DNA of 64,000 nucleotides from Vicugna pacos (GCF_048564905.1 NC_132996.1:39170001-39234000); one strand, 5' to 3'. Positions 36,470 to 50,900 are shown, counted from the first letter of the stretch. Notes: generated by a model from the sequence alone, not told the origin. Made by a program: numbers and translations.

Positions 36470-37290
36470 AATAGGTATAGCTAATAAATACTTGAAAAGA
36501 TGCTCATCACTCAGCCAGTGAAATGCAAATCAAAATCAGTGACATACCACTTCACACCCAGGATGTTGGCTGTAATAAAAAGATAGACAATAGCACATGT
36601 TGGTGAGGATGTGGAAAAATTGCAACCCTCATATATTGCTGGTGATGATGGGAAATGGGGGCTGCTATGGAAAACAGTTTGGCAGTTCCTCAAAAAATTA
36701 AACATGGAGTTACGGAATTGACCCAACAATTCTACTCTTAGGTATAATGCCAAAAGAATTCAAAACATGCTAACACGATTACCTGAATACAAATGTTCAT
36801 AATAGCATTATTCCTGCTAGCCTAAAAAGTAGCAATAACCCAAATGTCCATCACCTGATGAATTGGTAAACAAAATGTGAAATATCCATACAATGGAATA
36901 TCTATTCAGCTATGAGAAAGAATGAAGTGCTACTTCATATTACAACATGCTTGTACCTTGAAAACATAATGCTAAATGAAAAAAGCCAGGTGTGAAAGGC
37001 CACATGTTGTATGATTCCATTTATATGAAATGTCCAGAGTAAGCAAATCTATTCAGACTGAGTGAAGGTAGATTAATAGTTACCAGAGACCCAGAGAATA
37101 AAAGAATGGGGAGTGACTGCTAATGGTTAGGGGGTTTCTTTTTGGAGCGATGAAAATGTTCTAAAATTGGGTAATGGTGATAATTGCACAGTATGGAGAA
37201 TATACTAAAAACCACTGAATTGTATAATTTTAAAAGGGTAAATTTTATAGCATGTAAATTATATCTCAAAAAAGCAAAAACAAAACATAT
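36470..37290 (+). mobile_element. LINE-1 3' part (ORF2 end and 3' UTR), old
   Basis: About 0.8 kb of sense LINE-1: 'gaaatgcaaatcaaaatcag', 'atgttggtgaggatgtggaa', 'atccatacaatggaatatct' and a 3' UTR ending 'aattatatctcaaaaaagca'. It lies in the long intron before the start-codon exon and is broken. Confidence 0.85.
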
Positions 37291-37589
37291 ACCTGCAATG
37301 GGCATGAAGCATGAATGAGAGATAAACATTTGTTGTCCTAAAAAATAATTGTGGGAAGAGGAGGTGATCCGTAGTTGGGAAAAGATTCTGTGGGGAAACA
37401 AACCATCCTTGTATTAGAGATTTGTAATGCATAGTAGCCCATCACAAGTTCTGAAAGTCTTGTGAAATAGAAACCTATTTGTCTTCATTGAGCCAGCATC
37501 TCCCAAACATTTCATTATAAAACATGCTTATAATTGTGTTGAAGAACTAGTGTCCTAGAAAAGAGTGAATCCTGGGCTTGAGCATACGT

Positions 37590-37735
37590 ATGTAGGATTC
37601 ACCTGGAATGTTTGTTAAAACAAATTCTGGGGCCCCACCCCAGAGATTCTGATTCCAGAGGTCTTGGGTACAACCTGAGAATTTGCATTTCTGATAAGCT
37701 CCCAGGTGATTTTATTCTTCAAGTTTGAGAACTAA
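37590..37735 (+). mobile_element. MER5A-type hAT element
   Basis: 'ttctggggccccaccccaga', 'aatttgcatttctgataagc' and 'cccaggtgat' follow MER5A. Confidence 0.7.
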
Positions 37736-37779
37736 AATTTGAGTGCATCTTTGGGAATAGTCAAATCCCGTACTTTCAA

Positions 37780-37840
37780 TGGATAAGTTTTATGGCATGT
37801 GAATTATAGCTCAATAAAGATGCTGAAAAATTGATATACT
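37780..37840 (+). mobile_element. LINE-1 3' terminal scrap
   Basis: 'ggcatgtgaattatagctca' followed by 'ataaagatgctgaaaaa' is an old LINE-1 3' terminus. Confidence 0.5.
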
Positions 37841-37849
37841 AGAAAAAGC

Positions 37850-38916
37850 ACTAAAATGTAGATTCTAGTGATTTTGTTAATGCCAGACAATACTCTGAGT
37901 GAATTGATTCAATTAGAAATTTCTTCATCTGTAAAATGAGTTACTGTTCTATGTACTACCTAGGGTTGTGGTGTAAATGAGGCAATCCACTCTTCCAAAT
38001 TGTGTTTTGTGGATAAAAACATGTTACTTAAAGAAAAGTCAATTGCCAGCTAAATTTGGGAACCTCTGAATTAAATAATGCATATTCCAGATTGATGGTC
38101 AGACCATCCATTACTTTTGGCTTGAATCCTAACATCAGTCTATATGTATAGAGTCAATTAAGTATGAGCTTTTTATTCATTCTAATTCTTGTAGTAGATC
38201 CTCTGGAGCTACAAAGAACTTATGAAGTAAAAACTGAATGAGCAAGATTTGAATAATATTGTAGGACCAGCAATGTTTGCTCCTCTTTTACTTTAACTTT
38301 GTTATATTCTGCTTGATATTTTATTGACCTATTTATTTGAAAAATTATTAACCAAAAAGAATTTTAGCAAATGATTGTTGGCTATGATAAAATAACGTTT
38401 AGCAAGGTTAAGAGAATATTTGTAGCTAGTTATTTGTCTCTTAATCAGCTTATGTTCATAAAGCAACTTATTTTCAAAATTAGATTAAAGCTAATTTAAA
38501 TATTATGTCCAGGAATCATTTTGGCTCTTTTGTATTTTATTTGAGGAAAAAATATATAGTTTACCCTTGCTTCTTCCTAACTTAAATTTGGGCTATTTAT
38601 TTTTTTAAAATTTGAGTTCCTCATTACCATCTTTATTTAAAGCTTTTATAATTAACCAAATGTTTTGTTATACTATATAAGCAGTTTACTTGCCTTTTTA
38701 ATTTTAGCTGAAGAGCATTACTCCCTTGATTTTCTTAGTGGTCTGTTTTAAGCATTATTTTTGATAAGTTATAATCTATTTTAACCCCTTTCCTAGAATT
38801 CTTGTTGAATTAAACTTCCTGAAATTGAATATATTATTAATGTAGTATTAGGAATGCATGTATATATAGTTTGAAAACTTTGTTTAGGACTTAATATAAT
38901 TATACCTTTATTTCAG
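37850..38916. other. Right end of the NUCB2 intron before the ATG exon
   Basis: A MIR fragment lies at about 37,860-37,990 ('catctgtaaaatgagttact', 'agggttgtggtgtaaatgag'). The rest is AT-rich unassigned intron, ending in the acceptor 'tttatttcag' at 38,916. Confidence 0.5.
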
Positions 38917-39060
38917 ATGAAGTGGAGGACCATACTGCTACAATATTGTTTTCTCTTCATTACATGTGTACTTACTGCTCTTGAAGCTGTGCCTATAGAC
39001 ATAGACAAGACAAAAGTGAAAAATACTCAGCCTGTGGACAGTGCAAAGATAGAACCACCA
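38917..39060 (+). CDS. NUCB2: NUCB2 coding exon 1 (residues 1-48)
   Basis: The start ATG is the first codon after the acceptor tttcag, so the exon has no 5' UTR of its own. It encodes the 24-residue signal peptide (Lys/Arg n-region, hydrophobic core, small-residue ending LEA) and the N-terminus of nesfatin-1 to EPP. Donor gtaagt. Phase 0. The next in-frame codons past the donor read on for 14 residues and are intronic. Confidence 0.97.
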
Positions 39061-41889
39061 GTAAGTGAAATGATAAAGATAACCTTGTGGGAAGAATTTT
39101 AACTAAAATATTGCCAGTATATTTTACTTATAGAATTGGACATTTAGGAATTATTTCTGAAATAGCAGTGAAAAGAGTATTGGCACATGTTTAATATTAG
39201 GCAATGTTTATTTAATGTGGTTAGGATATTAGATAGTGCATAGAAGAATTAATCATGCTATATTTCCAATATTTTTATAACCAGCTAAGAAAACATTGTA
39301 TTATATTCAAAGGAGAGATAGATAGCAATGAGGAGAGACAGGTGACAATGGGGTAAAACCTATTAGTCTTATTGATTGAATCTTCGTTGTCTAAGCCATA
39401 GAGAAAAATGTACCTTTATATAAGAGTAAAACATGATATTGATTCTGATACAACTCTCTTCATTTGAGAAATACAGCTTTTAACTTCGTCCAAACCATCA
39501 AAGTAGGTATGTCTCAATGCCATTTTGCTAGACTTTTTTTTTTTTTTTGGGTTGAGATCTTTAGATACAGGGGAGGAAAAACTTTCAGGAGAGTTATTGT
39601 TTGTTTCTTAATTTGAAGGATACTGGACTTTATTATGATGAATACCTCAAGCAAGTGATTGATGTGCTGGAAACAGATAGTCATTTCAGAGAAAAGCTCC
39701 AGAAAGCAGACATAGAGGATATAAAGGTAAATGTAATTAAATATTATTTAACAAACATTTGAGCATGCCGGACACTGAGCTAAGTACTGGAATTACAAGG
39801 ATGAGACTCATTCTCAGCCCTTAAAGAAGCCTCGAGGGAGACTAATATCTAGAAAAAGATTATTAAGATGAATATATGATGAGTGTATAATATATATTGG
39901 AGACAAAGAGGATGGACACCTAATTCAGTATGAAGCAGAGGGGAAAGGTAGGAAGTCTTTCATCCTGGTAGATATTATGCCCATACTTAAAGATGTGGCT
40001 GAGAAAAGGAGAAAGACTGGGAGGCATCCTAGGCTAAGGTGCAAGAGTACAGAGACAGGAGATATATAGGAATGTGGAAGTAGTAACTGTTGCTGGGAAC
40101 CTAGACTGGGAAGTGGAGGTCATGACAGGCTAAAAGATGAGCTTGAAAGAGTTATGGGCTAGGTGACAGAGGGCCTTGTACATCATGTTAAGGGGCTTGA
40201 ATCATGATGTGAGGACAGCAGGAAGCTTTTCAAAGGTTTAGAATAGGTTTAGTTCTGCTGTTTTAATCAGGTCTAGATTAAAAAAAGTGGGAATGGGCCA
40301 TATCTTACCTCAATAGGGGAGGTTTAATTATTTGCCTCTGTCCTAAGAACTCCATTTATTAGACGTTTCCCTAGCCCTAGACATCTCCTTAGTACTCATA
40401 ATAAAGAAAGGAGGGTGTAAAAACAAGATCTGACATGAGAGAGTCTTTCAAAGTCCATCTTGTAAGGGCATTGAACTCATTTAGTTGGGTTAATACTGAG
40501 TCAGCAGTAAAGAAATTACCAATGACTTAATTTTAAACCTTCAGTTACACCTCTTCATACAGTTTTGTTGATTTGCTTATGTTATTTTTATTTATCTGGT
40601 TTTAACTTTCCTAAAAAATTATCTCACCTGTATCCAGAATCACAATTAGAGAACTTTGAAGGGAACTTTCTGGGTCAAACATACTTCTTATTTTAGTCTC
40701 TGTCCCTAGTGTGGGCCCCTTTGAAAGTCTGACCCACCTCAGGTTGTGGCAACTATCAGAACCTCTGTGTAGATTTTAGCTCTTCTCTTGGAGGCTGTGA
40801 ACTGTTCTGGAAGAAAGGTAACAGCATTATGCCAGTAATTCCCCTGAATTGTCTTTTTTTTAATTGAAGTATATTTGACATGCAATATTATGTTAGTTTC
40901 ATGTGTACACCATAGCAATTGGACATTTGTATATATTGTGAAATGACCACCACTATAAGTCTAGTAACCATCTGCTACCCTACAAAGCTAATACAATAAT
41001 ATTGTCTATATTCCCCATGCTGTATATTACATCCCCATGACTTATTTATTTTATATCTGGACGTTTGTACCTCTTGATCCCCGTCAACCATTTTATAATC
41101 CCCAACTTCCTTTCACTCTGGCAACCACCAACCTGTTCTCTGTATCTATGTCTGGTTTTATTTTGTTTGGTAGGTTTGCTTGTTTCGTTTTTTTTAGATT
41201 CCACATGTGTCATGCAGTGTTTGTCTTTCTCTGTCTGACTTATTTGACTTAGCATAATTCCATCAATCCCCTGAATTGTCTTAAGAATAATCTTGTGTTT
41301 CCAAAAAATTCATTTGACCTAATTTCCTGGGGTAAATTGTATTTAATGTAGAACTTTCAGTGTCTCTTATTTACTTAAGTTAGGATTGAGTATTAATTGG
41401 GGGATAATAGAAAATGTGGGTAATGGGAGTTACTATATAGAGATAATCAGGGAAAAGAAGACAACAAGCTTGTCTTTGGTGTAGGAATACTTTTATTACT
41501 GTCGTCCTTTCATAGTCAATTCCTATTCCCTGTGGGGTTGGAAAGGGGGGAGACAAAATGATGTAAGTTTAACAGTTATTCAACAGGGAAAAAAAGAGGA
41601 GTAAAAATAGACCATAAAACCCAAGCCAACGAAATCATTACAGATAGCTCAGCAAAGATTCTTGTCTCAGGAAAAACTGGGAAAAAAAAGTTAGAAGTTG
41701 TTTTTTCCTTTTCAGCCAAACGTTTGGAAGGGAAATCATACCACATTTCTTTACTTACCAAACATTGCTAACTAGAAAGATTATGGCTCTGCCTGCTCCA
41801 CTTCCCTGAATGTACTTTTGTTTATTTGTTTTTGTTTTTCATTTTTCGGGGTGGAGGTAATTAGGTCGGTCGGTCGGTCAGTCTGTCTG

Positions 41890-41946
<57 letters not shown>

Positions 41947-44900
41947 TTCAATGGAGGTACTGGGGATTGAACCCAGGACCTTGTGCATGCTAGGCATGCA
42001 CCCTGCACTGAGCTATACCCTCCCCCTGAATGTACTTTTGTGAATGGTGTCAGTGACTTCTTAATTGCTGAATCTAGTGAGCACTTTTTATTTCTCTTCT
42101 TCCTGGACTCCTTTATTTTATCTCAGTGGTTCTCAGATTTTAAATTATTAGAACAGACTTCTGGGCCCTTTCTGCAGACTTTCTGATACAGTAAGTCTAG
42201 GACCTGCATTTCTGAAGTTCCCAGGTGATACTGCTGCCTCCACCTGGGGACCACACTTGAGAACCATTGTTTTGTAATGACCATTTGCTCCTTGAAATTG
42301 CACTGCTCTTTTTGCTTCTGCATATTCTCCCAGCTCTCCTTCTCCCTTGCTGAACATTCTCTCTTGGTGTCCTTTATGGGATTTCTCTTCCTTCCCTTCC
42401 TCAGCAGGCCCCCTTGACTCAGTCCTGAAGGATTTGTGTGCCTGATTGCTAGTTAGATTTGCAGTTTGTGATGGTAGGTGAATTTATAAACAAGAGAAAG
42501 TAAACCACTGGCTGTTTTGTTTCTTAAATTTTGAAACGTGTATCTGATTACTCATCTGTGAAAAAAGTAATCAAAGGAGACAAGCTAAGAAAGATGAATT
42601 CTGAAAAGCTATTTATACATGGAAAGACCTATTAAGGAGGCCAAGTTGTTTTAACCATCACCACGATCTAATTTTAGAGAAGTTTAATTTCCCTGCCAAA
42701 GAAACCCTATAGCCACTAAGCAATCATTCCCCCTTTCTTCTCTCTCCTCAGCCCCTGGCAACCATTAAGCTACTTTCTATCTCTATGGATTTGTCTGTTC
42801 TGGACATTTCATATAAATGGAGTCGTACAAAATATGGCCTTTTGTGCCTGGCTTCTTTGACTTAATATTTTTTAATGTTCGTCATGTTGTAGCATGTATC
42901 AGTATGTCCACTTCTTTTAATGGCTAAATAATATTCTGCAGTATGGCTATTCCATATTTTATCAATTCATCAGTTGATGGACATTTGGGTTATTTCTCCT
43001 TTTTTTGGCTAGTATGAATAATGCTGCTATGAACATTCATATACAAGACTTTATGTGAACATATGTTTCAACTCTTTTAGGTCTACACCTAGGAATGGAA
43101 TTGCAGGGTCATGTGGTAACTCCATGTTCTACTATTTGAGGAATTGCAAATTGTCTTCCAAAGTGGTTGCATCATTTTAGAATTTAAGTTACCCTTTGAG
43201 TTTCTTCTTTGTGCTTTAATTATGCTTTTCTAAATTATAAGGCTTTTAGACATCTTGATTTTAGAGTTACAAACTGAATATCTTCTGAAAGAAATGCTGT
43301 TTGTAATATCAAATTTATCTAAATTAGTCAAAAGTATTTAACACTACTTTATTATAACCCTACTTTAAATATACTGTGTCTTGTCTAAATATGCAGTAGA
43401 ATAGATAAAATTAATTTATTAATTTTGTTAACAGAGTGGGAGGCTAAGCAAAGAGCTGGATTTAGTGAGTCACCATGTGAGGACAAAACTTGATGAACTG
43501 AAAAGGCAAGAAGTGGCAAGGTTGAGAATGCTGATTAAAGCGAAATTGGATTCCCTTCAAGGTAAGTGCTAAAGAAAAGGTAGGAAAATTTCAATATGTG
43601 GTTTTTGAGGTCAGTTTACTATGTTCCTCTAGTCAAAATTTAATGCTAGTATTGATATGGCTTCTCTTAATTTTTTAAAATTTAATTTTTAAAATAGGTT
43701 ATATAGTCACATCATTCAAAAATCAAAATGATTAGCCTTAAGTAATTATATCAATAAAAACGAAGAATGAAAAGTAATGAATTAACCTACTGATTTAAAA
43801 AAGGAAAAATAACATCAAAGCAAACCAAAAGGAAACAGAGAGAAAATTCGATTAGAACAGTTTCCACAGATTAAATAGAAACATTGTTCGAGCTAGCGCC
43901 TCATAAACACTAGGTTCAGACAGTGTCAAAGGGAATTCCATCAAAAAATTAAAAAGCCGATTGTCAGTGCTATTTAAAGTACTCCAGAGCATAGATGAAG
44001 AAGGAAACTTCCACACTCTTGTTGTAAATTGATGCCAAAACCAAAATTGTTGAACAATAAAAGAATACTCTATCATAGCAAGTGTATTTATTTCAGGAAT
44101 GCAATATTGACTTAGTTTTAGGAAGTCTAATACTATAAGTTATCATATGAATAGATATAAGAAGAAAAAAATTCTGTTGTGACAAAAGAGATCGTAAAGT
44201 CAAAAGACAAGTAATAAATTGGAATCAATCTTTGAAATTTGTGTATTTTTAAATTAAGAAAAAAATTTAGAGCAATATAAGGTTCATAGTAAGATTGAGG
44301 GGAAGGTACAGAGATTTCCCATACATCACCTGTTCCCAAACATTCACAGCCTTCCCCAACACCAACATCTCCCACCAGAGTGGTACATTTGTTATAACTG
44401 AACCTACACTGACACATCAAAATCACCCCAAATCCATAGTTTATATTAGAGTTCACTTTTGATGTTGTACATTCTGTGGGTTTAGACAAATTTATAATGA
44501 CATGCATCTATCATTATAGTATCATACAGAGTAGTTTCACTGTCCTAAAAATCCTCTCTGCTCTGCCTATTCATCCCCTGCTCCATTCTTTCAGTTTTAG
44601 ACTATGAGAAGATTAAATAGCTATGAAGCAGAGTTTTTGAAATGAGAAAATATCCTAAAGAAAGTGATCTCATAGTTCATATGATCATCTCCATATATCC
44701 AGAAAAGGCATTTGACAAAATTTAACATGTCTTCTTAATTTTAAAAAAGTAATAAAATAATAATCAATAGATACTTCTGTATCATGATTAGATATGTCCA
44801 ACTCAGCTACACATACTTATTAGGGAAACACAAATATGTATTCTAACTAAAATCGGGAACAAAACAAAGATGCTTGCTGTCATCTCTACGAATTAATACT

Positions 44901-47900
44901 AGAGGTACTAGCCGAAACAATTATGCAAATGAAAAAATTGGAGGTAAAATAATTAGAAAGTAGGTGCTAAAACCATCTGTATTTGCTGATGATATAATTA
45001 TAACACTGGAAAGTATACACTTGAGAAACCCAAAGTAACTTGTTGAAAAACTTAGTATATACAACAGCAAAATCAGCAAGGTAGATAATATACAGAAATT
45101 AGTATTTTTCATATGTCCCAACAACAGCCAGTTAGAAGATATAATGGAAGAAAAGATTCCATTTACAATACCAACAAAGATAAAATGCCCAGAATAAACC
45201 TATTCAGAAATGTGCAAGACTTACAGAGAAAAACTTTAAAATACTCCTGAAGGACACAAAACTAGACTTGAAAAAAATGGGAAGACATAACATCTTTTTG
45301 ATACAGAGACTCAACGTTATAAACATGTCAGTTCTCCCTTTTGTTAATTTGTAAATTTAACATGATCCAAATAAAAAGATGTACTTTTTCCCCCTGGTAC
45401 TAGTCATGTTAATTTTAAAGTCCACATGAAGAGGGAAACAGGCAAGAAAAGTGACATACCTCTGAAAAAAAAAGAATAGTAAAGGACTAGATGTATTAGA
45501 TATTAAAATGTATCACTAAGCCTCACTCACTGGAACTCTATGGTTTTGGCACATATATAGAGAGACCGGTGGAACAGAATATAAATTCCAGAAATATAAT
45601 TAAATACATATGGAATTTAGTTTGAGTTAAAGGTGGTACCTTATTATTGGTGGGATAGATAATATTTTTAAAATAAGTGGTCTTAATACAGTTGGATAGC
45701 CATTTGGAAAAAGGTACATACAGTTAGATTCATATCTCATATACATCAGGTTGGTGCTTAGATAAATAAAGATTTAAATGTAAAAATAAAACCATAAAAG
45801 CAACAGTTGACAACATAACTGAATTCCTTTATTGTCTTAGAATGGATTTTCTAATTATGAATCAAAATCAAGGGGCCAAATTTGGCAAATGAGAGACTTT
45901 TCAAGCTGGCTTCTGTGTCCTTGTGACATGCCCCTGTAGGTTGGTCATCCGGGTGGTTCATTGTCATCAATAAATAAATATCTGAACATTTACTCAGGGT
46001 GGAATAGCAGTTCTTAAACTTTCAGTTGCATAAGAATCACCTGGAGAGCTAGTTTAAAATAGGGATGACTGGATCTCACCTCCAGATATTCTGATTCTGG
46101 AGATGAGTAATCTGCATTTTAAACATGTACCTCTGGTCAGTGAATCATATTGGAGAAACTGTGTAGAGCGTTAAACCCTCTGCTGGTGAATAGACTTAGA
46201 AAACATGTACCAAATACTCATTATCCTGAAACTAAGGATATCAATGAGAGGTAAATTAACTCATACCATCCTACATCAAGTGGTCAGACACACAAGGTAA
46301 TTCCATCCTTGAAGCCAGACCTAAGGTGGTTAGAAATTTCTTTCCCTTTACACAACTTCCATCCCCTTAACCTTGGCAATATTTCCTTTATTCCAAGACA
46401 GAGACTGAATTTCATTACCTAAAGAAAACTGTAATATGCTTAGAAAACTTATGAATACTTTCTTATTGATTCAAAATTTATGAATTAAAATTTCTGACAA
46501 TTTGAAGAAGGGCTTACAGGGTCTTAATTTTTTTTCAGATGGTATAATTTTTAAACAAGACAATACATTCACATAGTTTAAAACAAGTGTAAGAAGGTAT
46601 ATAACAAAAAAGCCCCCCGGTATTTTTGTACCCTATCAGTTCCCACTGCCCCCAACACCATCCTTCTTGAGTTTCTTTATTCATATGTAAACAAATACAA
46701 ATAAAAGTGCTCATTTTTCCTCTCTTTTTATACAAAAGGTACATGCAATAGACATTTTGTTCCTTGTATTTTTCCTTTACTACTATATTTTGGAGATCTT
46801 TCTGTATTAATACAGAGACCATCTTCTTCATTTTCTTCTTCTTTTTTAACAGCTGTATAGATTTCCATTATATGGATATAACATAATTTATTTAACCAGA
46901 CCCCTGTTTTTTTAAAAATTGTTTTAACCTTTTTTGAGGGGAGGGTAATTAGGTTTGTTTATTTATCTTTAGAGGAGGTACTGGGGATCGAAACCAGGAC
47001 CTTGTGCTGCTAAGCATGTGCTCTACCACTTGAGCTATACCCTACCCACCTAACCAGACCCCTGTTGATGGATATTTGGGTAATTTCTAGTGAACATTCT
47101 TGTACACATACCACCATGTATCCATGTAAGATTATCTGTAGGATAAGTTCTCCACTGTGAAACTGCTAAGCCAAAAGGTATATGCATTTGTAATTTTAAT
47201 AGATACTGCCACCTCCACCGAGGTTCATCAATACACATTCCCACCAGCAGTAAATTTCTCATAGCCTTGCTATGAGAAATGGCAAAACTTTAGGAGTTTT
47301 GCCATTCTGTTAGATGGTATAATTGTGCAATTTTAATATGTATTTCTCCTATTTTGAGTGAGGCTAAGCATCTTTTCATGTATTTCACTGACTGATAATA
47401 TTCTTTAGGGCTAGGTCTCATAACAAATCTTTTCCTTGCAAGTAAAACTCCTAGTACAGTGCCATACTAGGAATTCAGTGAAAGCTTAGTTGAACTAATT
47501 TAGCAGTTTCTTACTTTCTGGCATAACAACATGTTCCAGGCTCATCTTGTACCTTGTATCCTGCCCCAGCCCTGGAATCAGCCATTTCTCTGAGGATTCC
47601 TGGTTCTTTTTAGTGGGAAATCATATTACAGACCAAGGGCTGGCACTTGGTGTGCTCAATGCTTCTGGAAAATATTTTCTTCTAGACACCTGCATAGGAC
47701 AGAGGTAGGAAATATATGCATGTTTGTACACACATACATTTACATACATACACATATGCACACACTTGTACACACATGCATGTACATGTGAAACATACAT
47801 CTATGTGTGTGTGTGTATTATATATTAGAAATAATAAGTTCACACAGATAATACTAATTCCCATCCATTTCCACAAATTTCTTTCTTGCCTCCCTCCATT

Positions 47901-50900
47901 TCCATGTTTGTATATCCCTTTCTCCTAAGTGAGAACCCTGACTCCTAACAAATCAACATATACGTATTTTGCTCGTCTATAATACAACTGAAATAGTCCA
48001 GAATTGCTTCACCCATTCAACAATAGCACACTGTAGCTTGCTTCTTTAAAGTTCTTTACAAAGAAAACAACTTTTTTTAAAGATAAATCATAATCAAATG
48101 AATTTACTGAATTAAATTTTTATTGTTCCGTAAGGACTTATTAGAGCAGCATGCAAAGAGTTTCTTCATGCAAATTTTAGAGCAATTTCTTTCAGAAATT
48201 CTACTTAGATCTTTGATGAGGGCAATATATTAGAGTTTATCTAATTAAAAGTAGAAAACTTGGTAATTTTACAATAATGAAACAGTTTTTACTGTAAATT
48301 ATAGTAATAGTCAACTAGTTTCTCTAGAAATAACATTAAAATGTACATATTAAATTGTATTCCATTTTAGAATTCAGAGACATTACCTTTGCCTAGAATA
48401 ACAATATGTATAGTAGTCTAAAAGAAATTATGAACTCTTAAACTAAAACTTTGAATTTTCTTATAAAATCCTATAGGGATAAATATAAATACTTATTCTT
48501 ATATATCATTTATATTAATGTTTCTAACTTCTAGTAATTTATCATTGACAGTTTTCTCATTTCCTTTCAGATACAGGCATAGACCACCATGCTCTTCTAA
48601 AACAATTTGATCACCTAAACCACCTGAATCCTGACAAGTTTGAATCTACAGATTTAGATATGTTAATCAAAGCGGTGAGAATAATTCTAAAATATGTTGT
48701 CTTTGTCATGCCCTTGAGGTTTTGTAATTTGACAAGTAAATTCTATGAAGTGATAGCATAACTGTTATATACACTCTAGAATGTCTTTAAAGGGAGATAG
48801 CTTAACCCTTATTAGTACAGATAGCAATGTGGACATACAGGTCTGTAATCCCTTACTGACAACTCCAAAATCCAAAACACTGTAAAAACAAAAACCTGGC
48901 TTGAATTACAATAAGGCTATTTATAGTTTTTACTTAGCTTACTTACTGTGAGTATTCATAGTTTTTTAAATTGAAATATAGTCAGTTTACAGTTTTGTCA
49001 GTTTCTGACATACAGTGTAATAGTCATACATGTACATACGTATATTCATTTTCATATTCTTTTTCATTATAGGTTACTACAAGATATTGAATATAGTTCC
49101 CTGTGCTATACAGTATAAACTTGTTGTTAATCTATTTTAAATACAGTAGTTAGTATCTGCAAATCTTGAACTCCCAATTTATCCCTTCCCACCCCACTTC
49201 CCCTGGTAACCATAAGTTTGTTCTCTATGTCTATGAGTCTGTTTCTGTTATGTAAATAAGTTCATTTGTCTTTTTTTTTAGATTCCACATTTAAGTACTA
49301 TCATATAGTATTTTTCTTTTGCTTTCTGGCTTACTTTATTTAGAATGACAGTCTCCAAGTCCATCCATGTTGCTGCAAATAGCATTTTTAATTTTTTATG
49401 GCTGAATAGTATTCCATTGTATAAATATACCACAACTTCTTTATCCATTCATCTGTCAATGGACATTTAGGTTGTTTCCATGTCTTGGCTATTGTAAACA
49501 GTGCTGGTGTGAACATTTGGGTGCATGTATCTTTTTGAATTAAAGTCCCCTCTGGATATATGCTCAGGAGTGAGATTGCTGATAAGGAAGTACTAATCTG
49601 TTTGATTACAGACTCTTCAGGGCTGTTACATAATATGGCGTATATACCATATGTCCTTTCTGAAATCTAGAAAGTTCTGAAACACATTCCTAAATTTCTT
49701 AGGAATTTTAGATAATAATTTGTAGACTCTCATGTTGTACTGTAGGAAGTTAGCAAACTAGGATGTTCTAGTGTGGGTGTTATTAGATTTATTTAATTGG
49801 TTAGAAACCATTCTAGTTTTCCACCCTGTACAGATTTGATACAATCCCTTCCTTTTTCTTCTTTTTAAAATAAATTTATATGTTATTTGCTTATGAGGAA
49901 CTTCCTAAAGTTGAAGCTAGCCTTGAACTTTTAGTTTCTTTGATTGCCTACATCACTAGTAATGATAATGACTAAAGTGAAAGGGTAGAATTTAACACAG
50001 GAGACAAGAATTTTTCAGCCCCCTCATACTACCTTCTGTTAGAGAGTATGCAATATGCAAGAAAGCCTTTATTTATATTTTTCAAGCACATCTTATTTAG
50101 TTTAAATATTGCATTATAGGCTACAAGTGATCTGGAACACTATGATAAGGCTCGACATGAAGAATTTAAAAAATATGAAATGATGAAGGAACATGAAAGG
50201 AGAGAATATTTAAAAACACTAAATGAAGAAAAGAGAAAAGAAGAAGAATCTAAATTTGAAGAAATGAAGAAAAAGCATGAAAATCATCCCAAAGTTAATC
50301 ATCCAGTAAGAATTATGACTTAAAAAAACCGTAATTAGATGAAGATACTTCTTTGTACCAGACAATAGAATTTTATAATAGGTTATTAATTATAAGCTTA
50401 ATATCTTGATTTTTAATTCTATGAAGTTTCTCAATTTTATATTTTATTTTAAGTCAATTTACATAGCTTATAGTTTGTTTTGATTTTTTTTTTTAATTGA
50501 CTCACAGGGAAGCAAAGATCAACTAAAAGAGGTGTGGGAAGAGGCTGATGGATTGGATCCTAATGACTTTGACCCCAAGACATTTTTCAAATTACATGGT
50601 GACAGATTTGATATAAATATTAATATCTATTTCTTCTGTTTGACAAATTATAGATGCTTTACTCTTAATTGATTTCTGCCAAGCTTTGCTAATTGAGTCT
50701 TATTGATGGTAAATGTTTATAGAGTTTTTCTCTAGGGTAGTATAATAGTTTTTCTTGCTGGTCTACAGTATAAAATATTTTAGGTCAGAAGCAGTGTCTT
50801 TATACCTGCTGTTACTTTTAGTCATTATATGACTTATAACAAATATCTCTGTCAAATGAAGGTATTTCAGTGACTAGCTAGGTTATATCTAACAGACTTT

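Larger units (their letters stand above)
46540..47400 (-). mobile_element. Old LINE-1 ORF2/3' region, antisense, split by a SINE
   Basis: 'aacagctgtatagatttcca', 'gacccctgttgatggatatt' and 'cacattcccaccagcag' are the reverse complement of LINE-1. A SINE splits it at 46,909-47,050. Two adjacent perfect hairpins (47,254-47,303) are not part of the LINE pattern. Confidence 0.7.

Noticed and set aside
47716-47928. 70-codon frame rich in His/Thr/Cys
   Set aside because: It reads through CA/TG simple sequence.
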